In this document: positions 1 through 13,400 of the stretch, in pieces
Layout of the letters: the number at the start of each line of letters is the position of its first letter
How positions within the stretch are numbered: position 1 is the stretch's first letter
Assembly (NCBI GenBank): GCA_013398055.1
Contig: VZRS01009471.1
Span: 186,001-250,000 of the forward strand
DNA from: Ifrita kowaldi
Lineage: Eukaryota; Chordata; Aves; Passeriformes; Cinclosomatidae
Length of the DNA stretch: 64,000 nt
Direction of reading: 5' to 3'
The notes under the pieces: generated by a model
Databases searched by the model: none
Told to the model about the DNA's origin: nothing
What the model saw: only the letters and a program-made list of their open reading frames with translations
Made by a program: the position numbers and the translations under genes

Positions 1-524
1 ATAGAGAAGCTGATGAACTGATAGAAACCACAGTTTAGCTGTGAATCTCCTGGAAGTGCCTGCCCCATTTGCGTGAGGAAAATATCATCTGTGAAGTGCT
101 GCTCCCAGATGGGCTCTGCAGCTCCAGTGCCATGGAATGAGCTGAAATGACCTCTTCCTCCTGGAGTTCAAATGTTGTTTAGCATAAATGCAGCCCCTAA
201 GGCCTTCACTTGAAGTTGCTTTCTGCCAGCACAGCAGCTGAACATGGGCTTTAATCTGCTTTGCTTTGCTGCTGGAGTGCTCTGAGGTAAGAGATTTGGA
301 GTTACAAACCACGTGCATCCCACCTTTAAGCTTGTAGACATCAGTTCTCCATCCATACAATTAGAAGTTGAGTCAGCCTGTGCATTGTTAGGGCAAGAGA
401 TGGGAGGTTTGCCTTTTAGAGGGATAATATTTCAAAAGAGATATTCAATATTCCACTTGTTAAGAATAACAGGAAGCATCTTGCAAAAGGCAGTTTTGGA
501 AAAGGGAATAATTTTTTTTTCCAT
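1..524. other. Flank downstream of the HSD3B7-like gene
   Basis: This stretch lies beyond the likely cleavage site of the minus-strand HSD3B7-like gene. Open frames on both strands are short, show no recognisable domain and are not joined by convincing splice sites. I see no gene or repeat in it. Confidence 0.5.
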
Positions 525-530
525 TTTATT
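525..530 (-). terminator. HSD3B7-like: Candidate polyadenylation signal of the HSD3B7-like gene
   Basis: A canonical AATAAA hexamer on the minus strand, about 490 bases past the TAA stop codon. It is the only AATAAA on this strand between the stop and the window edge, so it is the best candidate for the 3' end of the transcript. Confidence 0.55.
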
Positions 531-1022
531 AAACCCTAAATCAGAGCAAGAACCTTCTGGGTTTTACTTGTCCTCCCCGAAACTATCACTGAAGAGCCCT
601 TCAGTGTCTGAGCCAGGCACAGCTACCCCACCAAAAGTCCAGGACTGTGGCTCCCCAGGCTGTGGAACAAAACTGGTTGGCTGATTTTACCAAAAACATG
701 TTTGCTGGGCGCCATCTCCCACCTGAGCTTGTTCTCTCTTGTTCCCACAAGTCATCCGAGCAGTGGTGGCACCATGGGCACGAGGGAGGCCAGCAAGCCC
801 CGTGTGTGTGCAGGGAAGGTTTCAAATGCCCATGGAACACAAAAGAGCTGAGATTTTGGCATGGCAAGGGGAGGACTTGCAGCCTGTGAGTTTTTCTCCC
901 TCTCTGTTTCTGTACCAGGATTTCCGTGTTTGCAAAGCTCCTGCCAAAGATCCGTGCAGGTCGTGAAGATCAGATGAAACCTGCTGGTGTGGTAAGCAAC
1001 CTCCTTCCCCCAAAAGTGTTCT
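531..1022 (-). other. HSD3B7-like: Probable 3' UTR of the HSD3B7-like gene
   Basis: Non-coding sequence between the stop codon at 1023-1025 and the AATAAA at 525-530. Its extent is inferred from that signal only. Confidence 0.5.
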
Positions 1023-1462
1023 TTAGTTCTTCTTTTCAGGTGTCTGTGGGGGTCCCAGGCTCCCTGCAGCTGCTTTCAGCCACCGTGCAGTCCTGAGCCT
1101 GCTCTCCTGCCACGTGAAGAGGGGTTTGTACCCGAAATGCCTGGAGGCCTTGTCTGTCTCAAAGGAGAAGGTGGTGACTATGGTGTTCAGCAGGGGCAGG
1201 TTGAGGAAAGGCTGTGGCCTCCAGAAAGGGGCCAGGATGATCCTGATGATCCTGTGCAGCTGTATCATCAACCACATCTTCCAGTAGGGGATGTGCGAGC
1301 CCAGTCTCACCGAGGGGTCTGCACTGGACAGCAGCTGGTGCCTGACCAGGAAACCCTTCCTGCTTGGAGTGTCGTCATAGGCATAGTACACCTGTCCTGC
1401 CAGCAAGTCTGGCTCCAGCTGCAAGTTCCTGGCTGCAAGGACATGCATCCATGCCACATTCC
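1023..1462 (-). CDS. HSD3B7-like: HSD3B7-like coding exon 6 (C-terminal domain and stop)
   Basis: 440 bp, phase 1 in (TTTCTCCAG) and ending with TAA at 1025-1023. It encodes NVAWMHVLAARNL, GQVYYAYDDTP, a hydrophobic stretch near YWKMWLMIQL, TDKASRHFGYKPLFTW and a short polar tail. GQVYY.YDD.P, the AWMHVLAAR segment and FGY.PLF.W match HSD3B7 closely. The frame is fully open. Confidence 0.94.
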
Positions 1463-4400
1463 CTGGAGAAACAAGAGAGGGAGAGAAACAGGCATTCAGG
1501 AGGAGCTCAATTTCCCTGTTTACCGTGGAATGAGTGCATTGAATCTGCCAGCTTCAGTGCTGGGAAGCAGGGAGGCACTCATCGTGTGCTCAGCTGTGCT
1601 GCAGAGACACTGAGTAGTTAATCCAGGCCTCCAAGATCCTTTAAACCTTTGGTGTCCCCTTTGAGCTGGACAATTAATGTGCCTTGTGATCCTAGTTCAT
1701 GCGAAGCGAAAGGGCAGTGTTTTGTAGTGAGAGCAGGATGAATGGGAGGCAGTGCTCCAAGGTTTTATCCCTGGCTCTGCTGTGAGCCTTTGAAGGAGTC
1801 ACTTGATTTATCTAGGCCTGATTCTCCTCTAACAGCATTTTCAAAATACTGTTATCTGCACTTTTGGAAAAAGACATATAAGTGTGCTGCACAGAAATCA
1901 CTGAGTGCCTGCATGATCTAACGGTGAATTACGCCCCCTGAAAGGCACCAAAACAAACTCTTCCTAGAGGTTTTGTGAGTAATTTCTCATGCTAGCTATG
2001 ACTGGTTATGTAGTACAGCCTCTTCTGTAAAGGATTTGACAAGAAGTGATAGTTTAATTTTTTTCTAATGAAGAAGTGTCTTTCCATAGCAAAAACATTT
2101 TAAAAATGCAGCCTGAATTTCTCTTTGCCCCCCATATAACCTTGAAGCACTTCTCAAAGGGAAAAAAGAAAACCCTTCCCAGGAAAACAGTAGTAATAAC
2201 AAACTGCTTTAAAAATTCTTTGGGCAGTCTAAGTTTTGTGGTTACAAACCCATTTGTGCTCATTCACCATCCTCATCTCTCTGTCTGGGGAGATTAAGGC
2301 TAAGCTGACGTGTAAAATCCCCTGTGACTAAAGCTGGTAGCACCCCATGCAAAGGGCTCAGCCCTCCACTCACCCACGTAGGTGAGGTTTCGCTCTGTGT
2401 TTTCAGGCTCCAGGTAGTTCAGAACACCACTCCTGGCTTTGGCAAGCACATACAGCTCCTGCAGGAATGCTGCCTTCTCCCCATACACGGTGTTGGCACG
2501 GATGATGCAGGTTCTGAGTTTGCCACCATTGCTCAGCTGTAAAGTCAGGGAGGGACATCATTGAGGGATAGATCCAGAGATGGAACTTTCCACAGTGACA
2601 CCAGGTTTCCCAGATAAACCTAAACCCTGGGAATACTGGCCTAGAGGAGTCAACACTTGCAGAGGTGCTCTGGATGCTTAGGGCCTGGTTTGAGTCCCTA
2701 AAACCACAAGGAGGTGCCCAGTTTGATTTTATCTTTTTTTCACAGCACACCTGCACGCACGTGGTGCTCCCTGAGAGGTGCTGGGTGGAGAGTGCTGGTG
2801 GCAGGAATTCTTCTGCAGTTGTGATGCATAAAAGAGGATTTGCAACAACCAAAACCAGGTACCAGAGGAAGCCAGCCAAACTGGATGGCCTCAAACTGGG
2901 ACTGGGGGAGAGATGCTCCAGGCAGTGATTTAGGGCACAAGTCTCATTTTTACATTCTCCTTCATTGTCTAGAACTCTTCTGTCTGCTGACTGCACTGCC
3001 AGTCTAAAACACTGACCTTGGGTTTAAAACAAAGAAGCTAGCTTTAAACAGGTCTAAAACAAGCTGCCTTGGGCAGGGGGCTGGCTCTGGGCACACCAAT
3101 ATTGTTAATTCTTAAATCACTCTGGAAAGCCTGGAAATTATACTTTTATTGAGTATGAACGAGGTGAACCAGGTTCCTTCAGCCCTGATTGAACACAGCC
3201 CTTTCCAAAGTCACACTCCTGCTGGAGCTGAAGCACAGGCTCGAAGGGAAGCACCCTTTGATCTTGGGAGAGTGTGGCTGATGTGGGAATATCAGGCTTT
3301 GGGAGGCTCAGGACCATGTGGTTTATGCATCAAACGCAGGCAGAGGTTGGATGCACAGTTAGACAGGAGCTGTGGAGTCTTTCCAACCATCTCCCTCCTT
3401 TCCCCCGTCCTGTGCTGTAATTCCAGGGGTGCTACCCCTGCATTTCGTACCTTTTTTCCGTTGGCTTCAAGCACAATTTTTTCCGCCATGGCTTTTGTCT
3501 TCCCATAGGGCAGCTCCACTTCCCCGCTGTACTCAGTGTCCTCATTTCCTCTGGAACAGATTGTGGGAGACAGGGAGTGACCGTGGAGCAGAGCACAGGG
3601 CTCGGGCACATCTGTCCCAGCCTGGTTTGCTCTGCATTCCCTGCTCCCCTCGCAGGGAATTCTGCTGGCTGGGAGCTATGGGAAGCTGAGATCCTCGCTG
3701 CACTTCAGGAGGAATAAGGCCTCAAGGAATACCAGGTGGTGTGGGGTGCTCACAGGCAGGTTTGCATGAGGGCAGTGGTTTCTCAGAGCTGGATTTAGTT
3801 CTGTCTAGTCACGTGATTGAAATAACATTCCATCAGGCAAACTAGAAGGCAACAGAGTTACATTTTTAAGCAACTTACAGGAGCTGAGCAAGGTAGAAAA
3901 AGCACAAGAAGATGGAGGGCAGGAAAATGAGAGCAAACCTACTTAATTTTTACATTAGAGGCAGAGAAAAGCCTCTCAGGAGCCATAAACTAAAAGGAGA
4001 AACTGCTACTTAATTTTCTCACAGAGTTGATTAAAGTTGGGAGGCGTTTGCTGGGGATGTGGTGGAGCTGCTGGAGATCTCCTGGAAGCCTTGCAATCAG
4101 CAGGGCTGTGCTGGGATAGCTCCTTCACCTCCCCTGGCAAATGACCCTTGAGGGGAAGGAGAAGCAGAGGGCCCAGGGCCGAGGACAAGCAGGGGACACT
4201 GGGTTGTGTCTGTAGAAGACAACCTGCTCCTCAGGCTCCCACCTTGGGGCTGCCAAGGGGAGAGCCTGTGGGATCTCACATGGAACTGGCCTCACAGGGC
4301 CTGGAATAATTCCAAGGAGAAAGCAGAAAGCAGCTCTATTCCCCACAGGGTGTCAGCGCTTCGTCCCAGTGGTTTTAGATCAGCCTGAGGCCATCATGGG

Positions 4401-7400
4401 ATTTGATTCAGCATCTCCCGTGGCTCTGGAGTGAAGGAACCTGGCTTGCAGCTTTGGGAAGGAGCATCCACTTGCTCCCATGCTCCTCTGAGTAGCACAG
4501 ACCGGCTCTCTCTCCCTCCATGTGCTGCTGGAGACTTTCTTCCCATTTTTAAATTAATTTGCTTCATATTTTTCTGTCAGAGAGAAATCCACCCCAGCAA
4601 ACCAGGATCTGCCAGGCATGGGGTACCCCACGCAGGGCAATGAGGAATCCTGCCCCTGCTGTGGCAGATGGGCTCAGATACATCTCCTGGAAGGGCTCAG
4701 TGGCCTGTGAGGGATTCTCACAGCAAATCTGCAGCAGAGGTGTTTTTGTCAAACACTGGGCCTTGGCAGAGGTGTTTTTGTTAAACGCTGGGCTTTGGGA
4801 GAGCCAGCTCTGACTCAGGCTCCCTGTTAGACCTTGGGCAAGTTGCTTTCTCTTTTCTGTGCTCAGCTCTCCCTGTGTGTAACGCGGCTGATGCTGTTGC
4901 CTGGCTCTTGCCTGTTCAGCAGTCTGGCATGTTGTGTCAGATATCCCAGCTGAGACCAGGCTCTCCTTGCGCTACAGCAACAGAAATAAATGAGGAGCAT
5001 CAGGAATGCAGCCTCCTCACACACCCTGGGCTTCTATCACAAAACCGTCCTCCCCTCCCCGTGTTTACAGGGGATGAACAAGAGACAAACCAACAAACAA
5101 GCAAGACAAAAGATTGATTGTGCAAGGTTTGTTGCAAGCCCGGGAGAGGACCAAGACAATTAGTGGGGGGTTATCTAGAAGTTCTAGTTTTAATTGCTTT
5201 CTCTCTTTTTTTTAATCAATTTTTTTTTCCCCCTGCAAAGCTTTTAAAAAGCAGCAGCTTCACAAAGGGACAAACCTGCCTGCTGTTCCTGGGCTCTGCT
5301 CTGTGTGCCTTCCCCCACCCCTCTGAAGCTTGGTAGTAACAAAGAGCTCAGCATAATGCTCTTGCTTTTCAAAACGATCCCAGATAAGTGAACGCTAATC
5401 AGACTGGAGCAGCATTGTCAGAAGGTATCTCAGCAGTGCCTGTCTCCCCGGGATTGAGACTGACAGAGGCATTTTCTATTATTGTCGGATGCTGAGGTGT
5501 GAGCATTATCCCTGTGCCCATCACCCCGGCCACAGGCTCCTCCTGCTTTGTCTGTGCCAATTCCCCACCACGTACAAGGGAGTTAAATAAATTCTACGAG
5601 GAATGATGGAGAAGGGGGACAGAGGAAAAGGAAAAGGCAGGCAGGACCATGGACTGTGAGGGAGAGGGCAGAACGGATCGGGTGGGGATGGGGAGATGAG
5701 AACAGGAGGAAGGGGAGAGGCATCACCTGTGCTTTCACTCTGGAAAACAGAGCCCTGTTCTGCTGCTCCCAGTCATCCCTGGGCTCCCGACTGAGACAGG
5801 TGGGGTAGGTTTTTACTGGTGGGCTGACACTTCTCCCATTATCTAATTCCCTTAGTTTAAAATCAAAATAATTGGACAATGAAGACCCCTCTCTAAGGCT
5901 TCCTCTCAGGATAACGGGAGAATCTGTGTTCTGCAAAATGAGTGAAAGGCTCCAGGCGTGGTTTTATTTGCATTTGTGGTGGGGAAGGCTGTTCATAGCT
6001 CCGTGAACGTCAGCCTGGGTGGGTTTTGCTTGCCCCTGTTGGTGCCACCATTACAAACCAAAGGACTGTGATCAGGCAAGATCTGGGGCTGATTTTTTCT
6101 AGACATCTATTCACATCTGTCTCTTAAGTCACAGGACTAAAGCACTGACAAGGATGTGCCTGTACCTACATGAATTTTTAGGAGCTGTTCGGATATGCTG
6201 GTGACCAAATTCCATAGCTTTGCAGTGACACAGTCTCTAGTGGTCCCCAGTGGATTGAGTTGCTCTCATGGATTTTTTCATAAGCCAGACATTTATTCTA
6301 CAGATTCCAGTGCTTAGACGCTTCTCAAAACAACTGGGTTATGCCTTGACTTACTTGTGAGTGTGAAATTTAGGCTTGTAGGTCATTTTAAGTTATGTCT
6401 TTTCTAGCTGGCTTGAATTCCTAGAGCCAAGTGGCTGAAGGCAGCTGCGTCCAGCCTGGCTGCCTGTGGAGACACCACTTTACTTGGAGCCAGCTCCCCT
6501 GGCACACAAATTTCCAGGGTCTGAGCAGTTTGTGTGGCTACAACCAGGCTTGAAATCAGCAAGGAGCCTTCCAATAGTACATATCAGACTGCAGATACCT
6601 CTACCTGACCTCAAATTTAACCTAAAACTTCAGCCCCTGGTCTTCAGAAATATCAGCCCTGCTCTCAAGGTGCAGGTACAGTTGCCCCAGGAATACAAAA
6701 GGGATCCTGATGCTGAGCCCTGAGCAGGGGTGTCAGCAGATTGTCAAAGTCACTTCTGGAGATCAAAGCAAAAAAACCCTCAAAACTGTTATTTTGACCA
6801 CTTTGTATTGATCCAAATCCCACCTTTGCCACAGAGGGTTCTCTAAAGCTCTGCTGCTGCTCCTGGGTCTGTGGGTCAATCTTGTGGGAGAGGAGAAGGG
6901 TTGAACATATTTACAGGTCAGAAGCAGGTAACAGAAAGAGGTGACTACACCTGAACACTGCAGGGCAGGCTCACACCAGTGCATCTGTCCCCTAAGACTT
7001 TGTGGCCAATTACTTTTTTCTGGCATAGTGCTACTTGAGATTTGCCCCCATTTGATGGCAGGAGCTGGGTACAGGATTGCCAGCAGCTCCCTGGGGAGCT
7101 GGGAGGAAGAGGGGCAGTGTGGTGGGAACAGGAGGGCACCACCTGCCCCTCGGGTTGGCTCACTGTGAGGGAGAGCAAAAGCTCTGACCCAACAGCAGGA
7201 TGTAGTTCGGCCATATCCCCAACTCTGAGCACCTGAAACCTTACCTGAGAATGAGTTTAGGGCTCAGAGCAGCAGGGCTGTACATCCAGGGACAGCCTGG
7301 AAGTGCAGCTGGGCCATGCAGCTCTCACCTTGGGGTATCACTGGCCAGGCTTAGGCTGGGAAGGGCCGTGGTTCCTCAACGGGAAGAGCAGCAAGGAGGG

Positions 7401-10400
7401 GTTTTCAAGAAAGAGAAGAGGAATAGACAGGGAGGGGAACGCAAATCTTCTCCTTGGAAGCCACAGCTCAAACCTCCATCTGGCTGCAGCTCCACTGCTG
7501 CTTAACTGGACAAACAGAGCAATGCAGAAGATTTGCTGAGCCTCACCTGAGCATGGGCTCACAGGCGGTGTTGGGTCCCACGGCAGCGATGGAGCTCGTG
7601 TAGAGCAGGTATGGGATGCTCAGGTCACAGCAGGCCCTTAACACATTTTCAGTACCTGTGGGGCAGGATGGGAAGGACAAACATTGGCCACGTTGCCTTG
7701 ATTCCTGTTGTGCAAATCAAAACAGATTCCCAGGCTTTTTCCGACTTGGAACTAATCCATCTCTTTTTATGGCTGAAAATATGTAAAGCCCAGGTCAGGG
7801 CTGCAGTTCCTCAGGAGGGGATGGTTTGTGACATGAGGAGGAGTCACATCCACAGCTCTAATGTGGCTGAACCTCCACGGCCATGGGCAACTGACTTAGC
7901 TTGGACTTTAGAGCTGCTAACAAAGGGAAGCTGAGAGCTTGGCAGAGCAAAACTCCATCTTCTTTAGTTTGTGGGCAGATTGTTGGTGAACTGCAGCCTT
8001 GTAGCAAAATATCAGTGGTTTAGTTGCATGTGTTGCCCTGTAGAAGCTCTGCTGGGTGCTACAGGGTGAAATCACTCCATCAGACTCCTGATAGCTGCAG
8101 GACTTTAAATAAAACAATGAGGGCATCTTACAAGCCCACATGAAATCCAGACAAATCCAAAACATGGTTTGCTTTAAGGAAGGTTGTTCTGGCTGAATTC
8201 GTTGGTCAGTGTGCATGGTTTAGTGTGGTTATTTTGGAGTATTTTGGTGGGTTCAAATGATTTATGACTCTTGTAGGAGTGGTTTTTGCATTCTTTGTGA
8301 TTTTGATGTGAGCTGATCCTGTGAGAACCTCAGTGACAAAGACTGAGAGCCTTCAGATCTGATAAGGCAGATCTGAAAGGAAGCAGCTCATAGGGTTGGT
8401 TTCCAGAAACCTCCACACTATTTGTACCTGGCTAAGCAGGCTCTGCCCCGAGCCCGTCTGCAGATCCTGTGTGGGAGGGCTTGTGATTTCTCTTCTCTTT
8501 GCTATTAAGGGCATAATCTGAAATTACCAAGGAAATCCTGAGTTTAGGATAATTTTAGAGTGCATGAATCCATCGGAAATCCCGGTGGAAAAGAATCAAT
8601 CTGCTTCTCCATGAGCCTATCACAATATGTAAAGTAAACTGAGACCCCCTGGTGAGAAACATCACTGGAAACAGCTGAGTTAAAATCCATTCATCCTAAC
8701 AAAAAGCAGATTAAAAAGTCTTTAAGTGACTAGGTGGAAAAAATAATTCTTGTAGAAGAGAACTCTTCAATTTAGTCAACAAGACTATAACAGGATTCAG
8801 CAGCCAGTGGTTGAAACAGAGGAGGGAATCAAAGCAGGAGATGTAAATTTTGGCCAGCAGTGGTCATTAACCATAGCCACACCACCACTCCTCAGCATTG
8901 TTATGGCTTGCTGAAAGCCACGATAGATAGCCCATTAACTGGCACCCTTAATTCGAGGCAGCAAGTCTTTTGAAAAGGAATGGTCCAATTTAGCCACAAA
9001 TTGTTGGGCTTAGGGCAGTAATTGGATGAATTTCTGTGGCCTGAGTTGCACAGAGCGCCAGCTAGAGGATTATATACTTGACCTCTCCTGACCCTCCTTT
9101 TTGCCATGAAGTCTACAGCAGGTATCAAATACCAATTTTATTCTCTTATCTGCCATGGTTTTAATGCAGAACTTCTGGCTAATCTCTCAATTCAGGATTT
9201 TGAGGAGCCCTAGTGAGGGCAGCAGCCCTGTTTTAAGGAGGTTCATGTGGAGCCATCCAAGGGGAGGCAGAAATGCAGGACAGGCTCCTGTGAAGCCATC
9301 CCAGGCCGTGCTCCTCAAAGAGGCACTCGGTCACGCTGGAAAATCCTCGCGTGTGTGGTTTTCTGGGAATGCCACTGACATCTGCAAGAGGTTTGGTGTG
9401 CTGGGGAGGGGACTTGCTCAGTGTTCAGTTCTGTCTGTAAATCCTCCCTGTGCTGAAGCACAGAGCTCACACCAACAGTGAAGGGGAAGAGCTCACAAAG
9501 CCACTAAAAGGCAGCAGGAACCCTCAGGCTCTGAATATTCTCAGTACACAGAGAGCACAATACAGGCTCTTAAAAGCATTGAGTTTTGAAAACAACTACA
9601 GCGATGAAAAGAAGGCTGGAATTTAAATGTTACCCTTGAATGTATCAGCAAATAGTAGAAGCCCTAAGCAGTAACCGAGTTGGAGATATACGTATTAAAA
9701 AAAAAATAAAATTCCTTCCTTTTGGTTAATGACTATTTTAGTAGCTAACAGCCTGAGGTGCCACTGGAATTGCTGCTGTAATAGGGATTTCATTATTTTT
9801 ATAGCCTGTGCTTATTTCCTAGATTTATGAACAAATTTTCTCTAAGCAGATCCTGCATTGAACATGAAATTGGCTCTTGGTGGTGGGAGGAAAGGGCTGT
9901 GGAGCTCTCAGTTACACGTGGCCTGTCGATACACGATAGCTGGGAACCCTGACTAATTAAGCAGCATCACTCTGCTAATTAAAACAGCATCACTCCCTTC
10001 TAGTGGGTGCAGTTCCACGGGTACAGCCTTGTGCTGGTAGAGACAGGGCAAAATCCCTGGGAAAGCCACGAGCTATCTAGGACAGGGGTTGATTTTAGTT
10101 GTTGTCCTTGTCACACACGAAACAGTTCCTCAGCACTGTCGGTGTGTCCTGAACCACCTCAGTGCCATCAGGGGAAGTTCTGCCCTCCACCAGAACAGCT
10201 GTGCAAAAACTGAGCCCAGATTTGATGAGCAGTGGAGAGGAGCAGCGTGGCCAGCCCTGAGCAAGGACAGAGGGGCAAAGGGAGAAACTTCCCCACTGGA
10301 AAGGTCCCGGGCACCTTTCCCATCTCGGGGTGTGCAGGATTCAGGACGAGGGAGCACTAAATGCTGGTGGAGGCGTCTGCTGTAGCCTCTTGTGTGACTG

Positions 10401-13400
10401 CAAGGTGTGTGTGAGGGCAGGGCTGTGTTCAGCTCCCTGCTTCAGGCTCACCCCCGACGTTGACAGCTCTCATCTCCCAGAAGGGCACCGTGTTCCTGTA
10501 GTCCACCACAGCAGCTGTGTGAAGCACCACGTGCACGCCCCGCATGGCAGCGAGGAGCGCGCCGGAGTCTCGGATGTCTCCTCTCATCACTGTCACACGA
10601 GTGGTAGCTGCAGAAAAATAATACAGCCAGAGATGCAGAGGGGGAAAAAAGAGTACAAATCAGCATCCTCACCTTCTTGCAGAGCCAGGATCCGGCGTGG
10701 AATTGCCTCTCTGCAGGGCAAGGCAAAGCACTCTCTGACAGTGACTGTGCCATTTGAATCCAGCACACCAGGGCAAAATTCCCTTTTTTTTTTTGAACTC
10801 CTAGAAGCCAGGTTTGCATCTGGTTTAATTCAACACAGTGCTCTGCATCAAATGTGGGGCAGAATCGCTGTGTCTGTCGCTGCAAATCCCCAGCTCACAT
10901 CCAAGGGAAGCCCTGGGAGCAGGGCACGCTGGAGAGCTGCAGCTGCTCCAGCCCCTGTGGATCAGGGAAGCTGTGCCGGACACTTCCCTTCAGACAGAAC
11001 ACTTTAGGGCTTGCTGGGAATAACACCCGGTGATTTCAAGAGGCATTGCCCAGAGCTTTGTTTGAATCGCAAATACTGTCGATTAAGAAGGAAAAGAATG
11101 TAACAGGTTTAGAAAGTTTCATAAGAAATTCCTCCCTTTGAGCCGCTCAGAAGGAATTTTTCCCTTATTCCCTTTTACCTTCTCCTTCTTCTTCCTCAGA
11201 GTAGCTGTTCCATACATGGCTACTCTTGGCATCTGCTATTCAGTTTCTTGCTTTGAGACAGCGTTGTAACATTTAAGTAGGATTTTCCCCTTTTTCCTTT
11301 CCTGTAGTTGGGAAGAGGCCAGCAAGAAGCTGGGGTTAGGAGCCTGTACTCCTCAGGGATCTGCAATAAGCCCATCACGGGGTTGCTTTGGGAAGGAGGT
11401 GTCTCCTCTGCCCCCTCTGGGCTGGCAGCTCCCTGGAGAACCCCTCACACCCCGGGACCAGGGTAGGAATTTGTGAAGGATCACACAAACGAGTAGCTGA
11501 GGGAAGGGTTTGTGGCTGCAGCTGCGGGGGTGTTATGACGTGGAAACCCTCAGAGAAGATCCAGCAGGGCAAGGTGGGAAGGGGATTATTCCTCATCTCC
11601 AAAAGGAGGGAGCAGATCCAAGACAGCAGATCAAGTGGTTGAGTGTTCTGTGAGCAGCCTGGCATGGAGGAGGAGGTAGAAATTTTACAAAAGGGTCAGG
11701 TTGCTTTCGTAATTAGCATAGCCAACAATCAGTGGACTCACTCTGAGGAGTTTTAATACTGAATTAATTAACATTGAGTATTAATATTAAACTAATTTAG
11801 TAGTAAAGCACAGAGTCGATTCACGGAGAATAGAGGGTAAAAAGAAAGGAGTTGTCCATGTAGCAGAGGTAAAACCCTTGCCTGGAGGACCAGAGTGCAG
11901 AGCAGGCTGTCAGAAGATTCTTGGGGGGAATTTTTCTGCTACTCTGTGGTTTGGGAAAGCCTGGAACCTATCAGGCTGAAGTGTTAAATAGTCTTTTTCA
12001 CACCACCTGTTTAAAGGCAGCTGGTGTAAGGCAACCATGAGGAATTTTCAAATTGACAAGGCCTGATGAGCTCTATCCAGGGCTCCTAAAGAGGTGAGGG
12101 ATGTAACTGCAGCTTTAGTGTGTTATCAGCCACTGTGGAGAACTTCTGAAGGCACTGGAAGAGCTCAGCAGAGCAAATGAAACACTTGTGCTGAGAGAGG
12201 GGGTGAAGAAGAGGCAGGAAATTACAGAACATTTTGGTTTCAACCCCAGGAAGTTCAGGAGCACACACTCCAACCACGTGTGTGTGAGCACTGGCGGGAT
12301 AATGGGGAGAATGGAAGCAGCTGACATGGATTTGTCACGAACAAAGCAAGCCTGATAAACCTCCTTTGTTCTCATGACAAGGTAACAGGCTGTAGGGATA
12401 TTGTGGAACAGGTTGATGTCATCTATCTTGATTTTTGAAAGGCTTTGGAAACTCAGCGTCACTCTCACAAGGAGTCAGTAAAACATGCGCTAAATAAGCC
12501 CCATTAAGGAGAGCACAAAGCTGGCGGAATTACAGTTCCCAGGGAATTGCCAGCTGTGGTAGGTGGCTGCCCTGGGGCTCTCCGGGGCTTATTGCCGTAT
12601 TTGAGTCTTTTTCATTGTTTTCATCAAGAATTTGGCAGATTCGTTCATTAAATCATCAGATAACATCAGACTGGGAGGGACCACGCTGGAGGATTTGAGA
12701 ATGAGCTGAATGTAACTAACAGAGTCTGGAGGAGAGGAAAAAAAAAGGTGAAATTTGATAGGAACAAAGAGAAGTTGTTGGGTTTAGCAGGGAAGAGGCA
12801 GCTGATCTTCATGAAGGAATTAAATTGGGCTAGGGCAGCTCAGGAGCTGTTGCTTGTTGTCAACTGAAAAAGGCACAGTTGCAGTGACAGGTAAAACAGG
12901 AGGATAAATTGCAGGATGGAGGAGACAAATCCATCAGCTTTTTGCAGCAGTGGGAAGGCCACAGCCCAAAACTCAATGCCCAGCTTCCACATGGGAACAA
13001 TGCCAGTGCCCTGCAGTGCTGGATGGAGCAGAGGAGGAGGAAGGAGTGTGTGAGAGCTGCTTTAGCCTAAAGCAGAAACCAGCATGGAGTGGAAGGATGT
13101 GGTTTTCAGATGGTGAAGATTGTTGTTAAAAAAATCATAGTAATGCTGTAATACCCCTTCTACCTGTAAGTTTAGGTGAGAAATTAAGGACCCAGACTGT
13201 GCCCACTGCCTGGTGGGGCAAAAATAAATGGGCTGCCCGGGGTGGCCTGGGAACAGAACAAACATCTGTGGAGAAGGCTGTGGTGGAGCTGACTCTGCCT
13301 GGGGGCAGAGGGGTGGGGTTGGGACGGCCCCTCAGGCTGCTTCTGCCTCGTTTTCTGTGGTTTGCTGGGGTGTCAGGCCACAGACCTCTCCTGGAGCATG

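Noticed and set aside
5679..5725. G-rich stretch as a G-quadruplex
   Set aside because: Only three close guanine runs; the fourth is too far away for a standard motif.
10330..11007. 225-codon plus-strand open frame overlapping HSD3B7-like exon 2
   Set aside because: It is partly the antisense shadow of a real exon and has no family similarity of its own.
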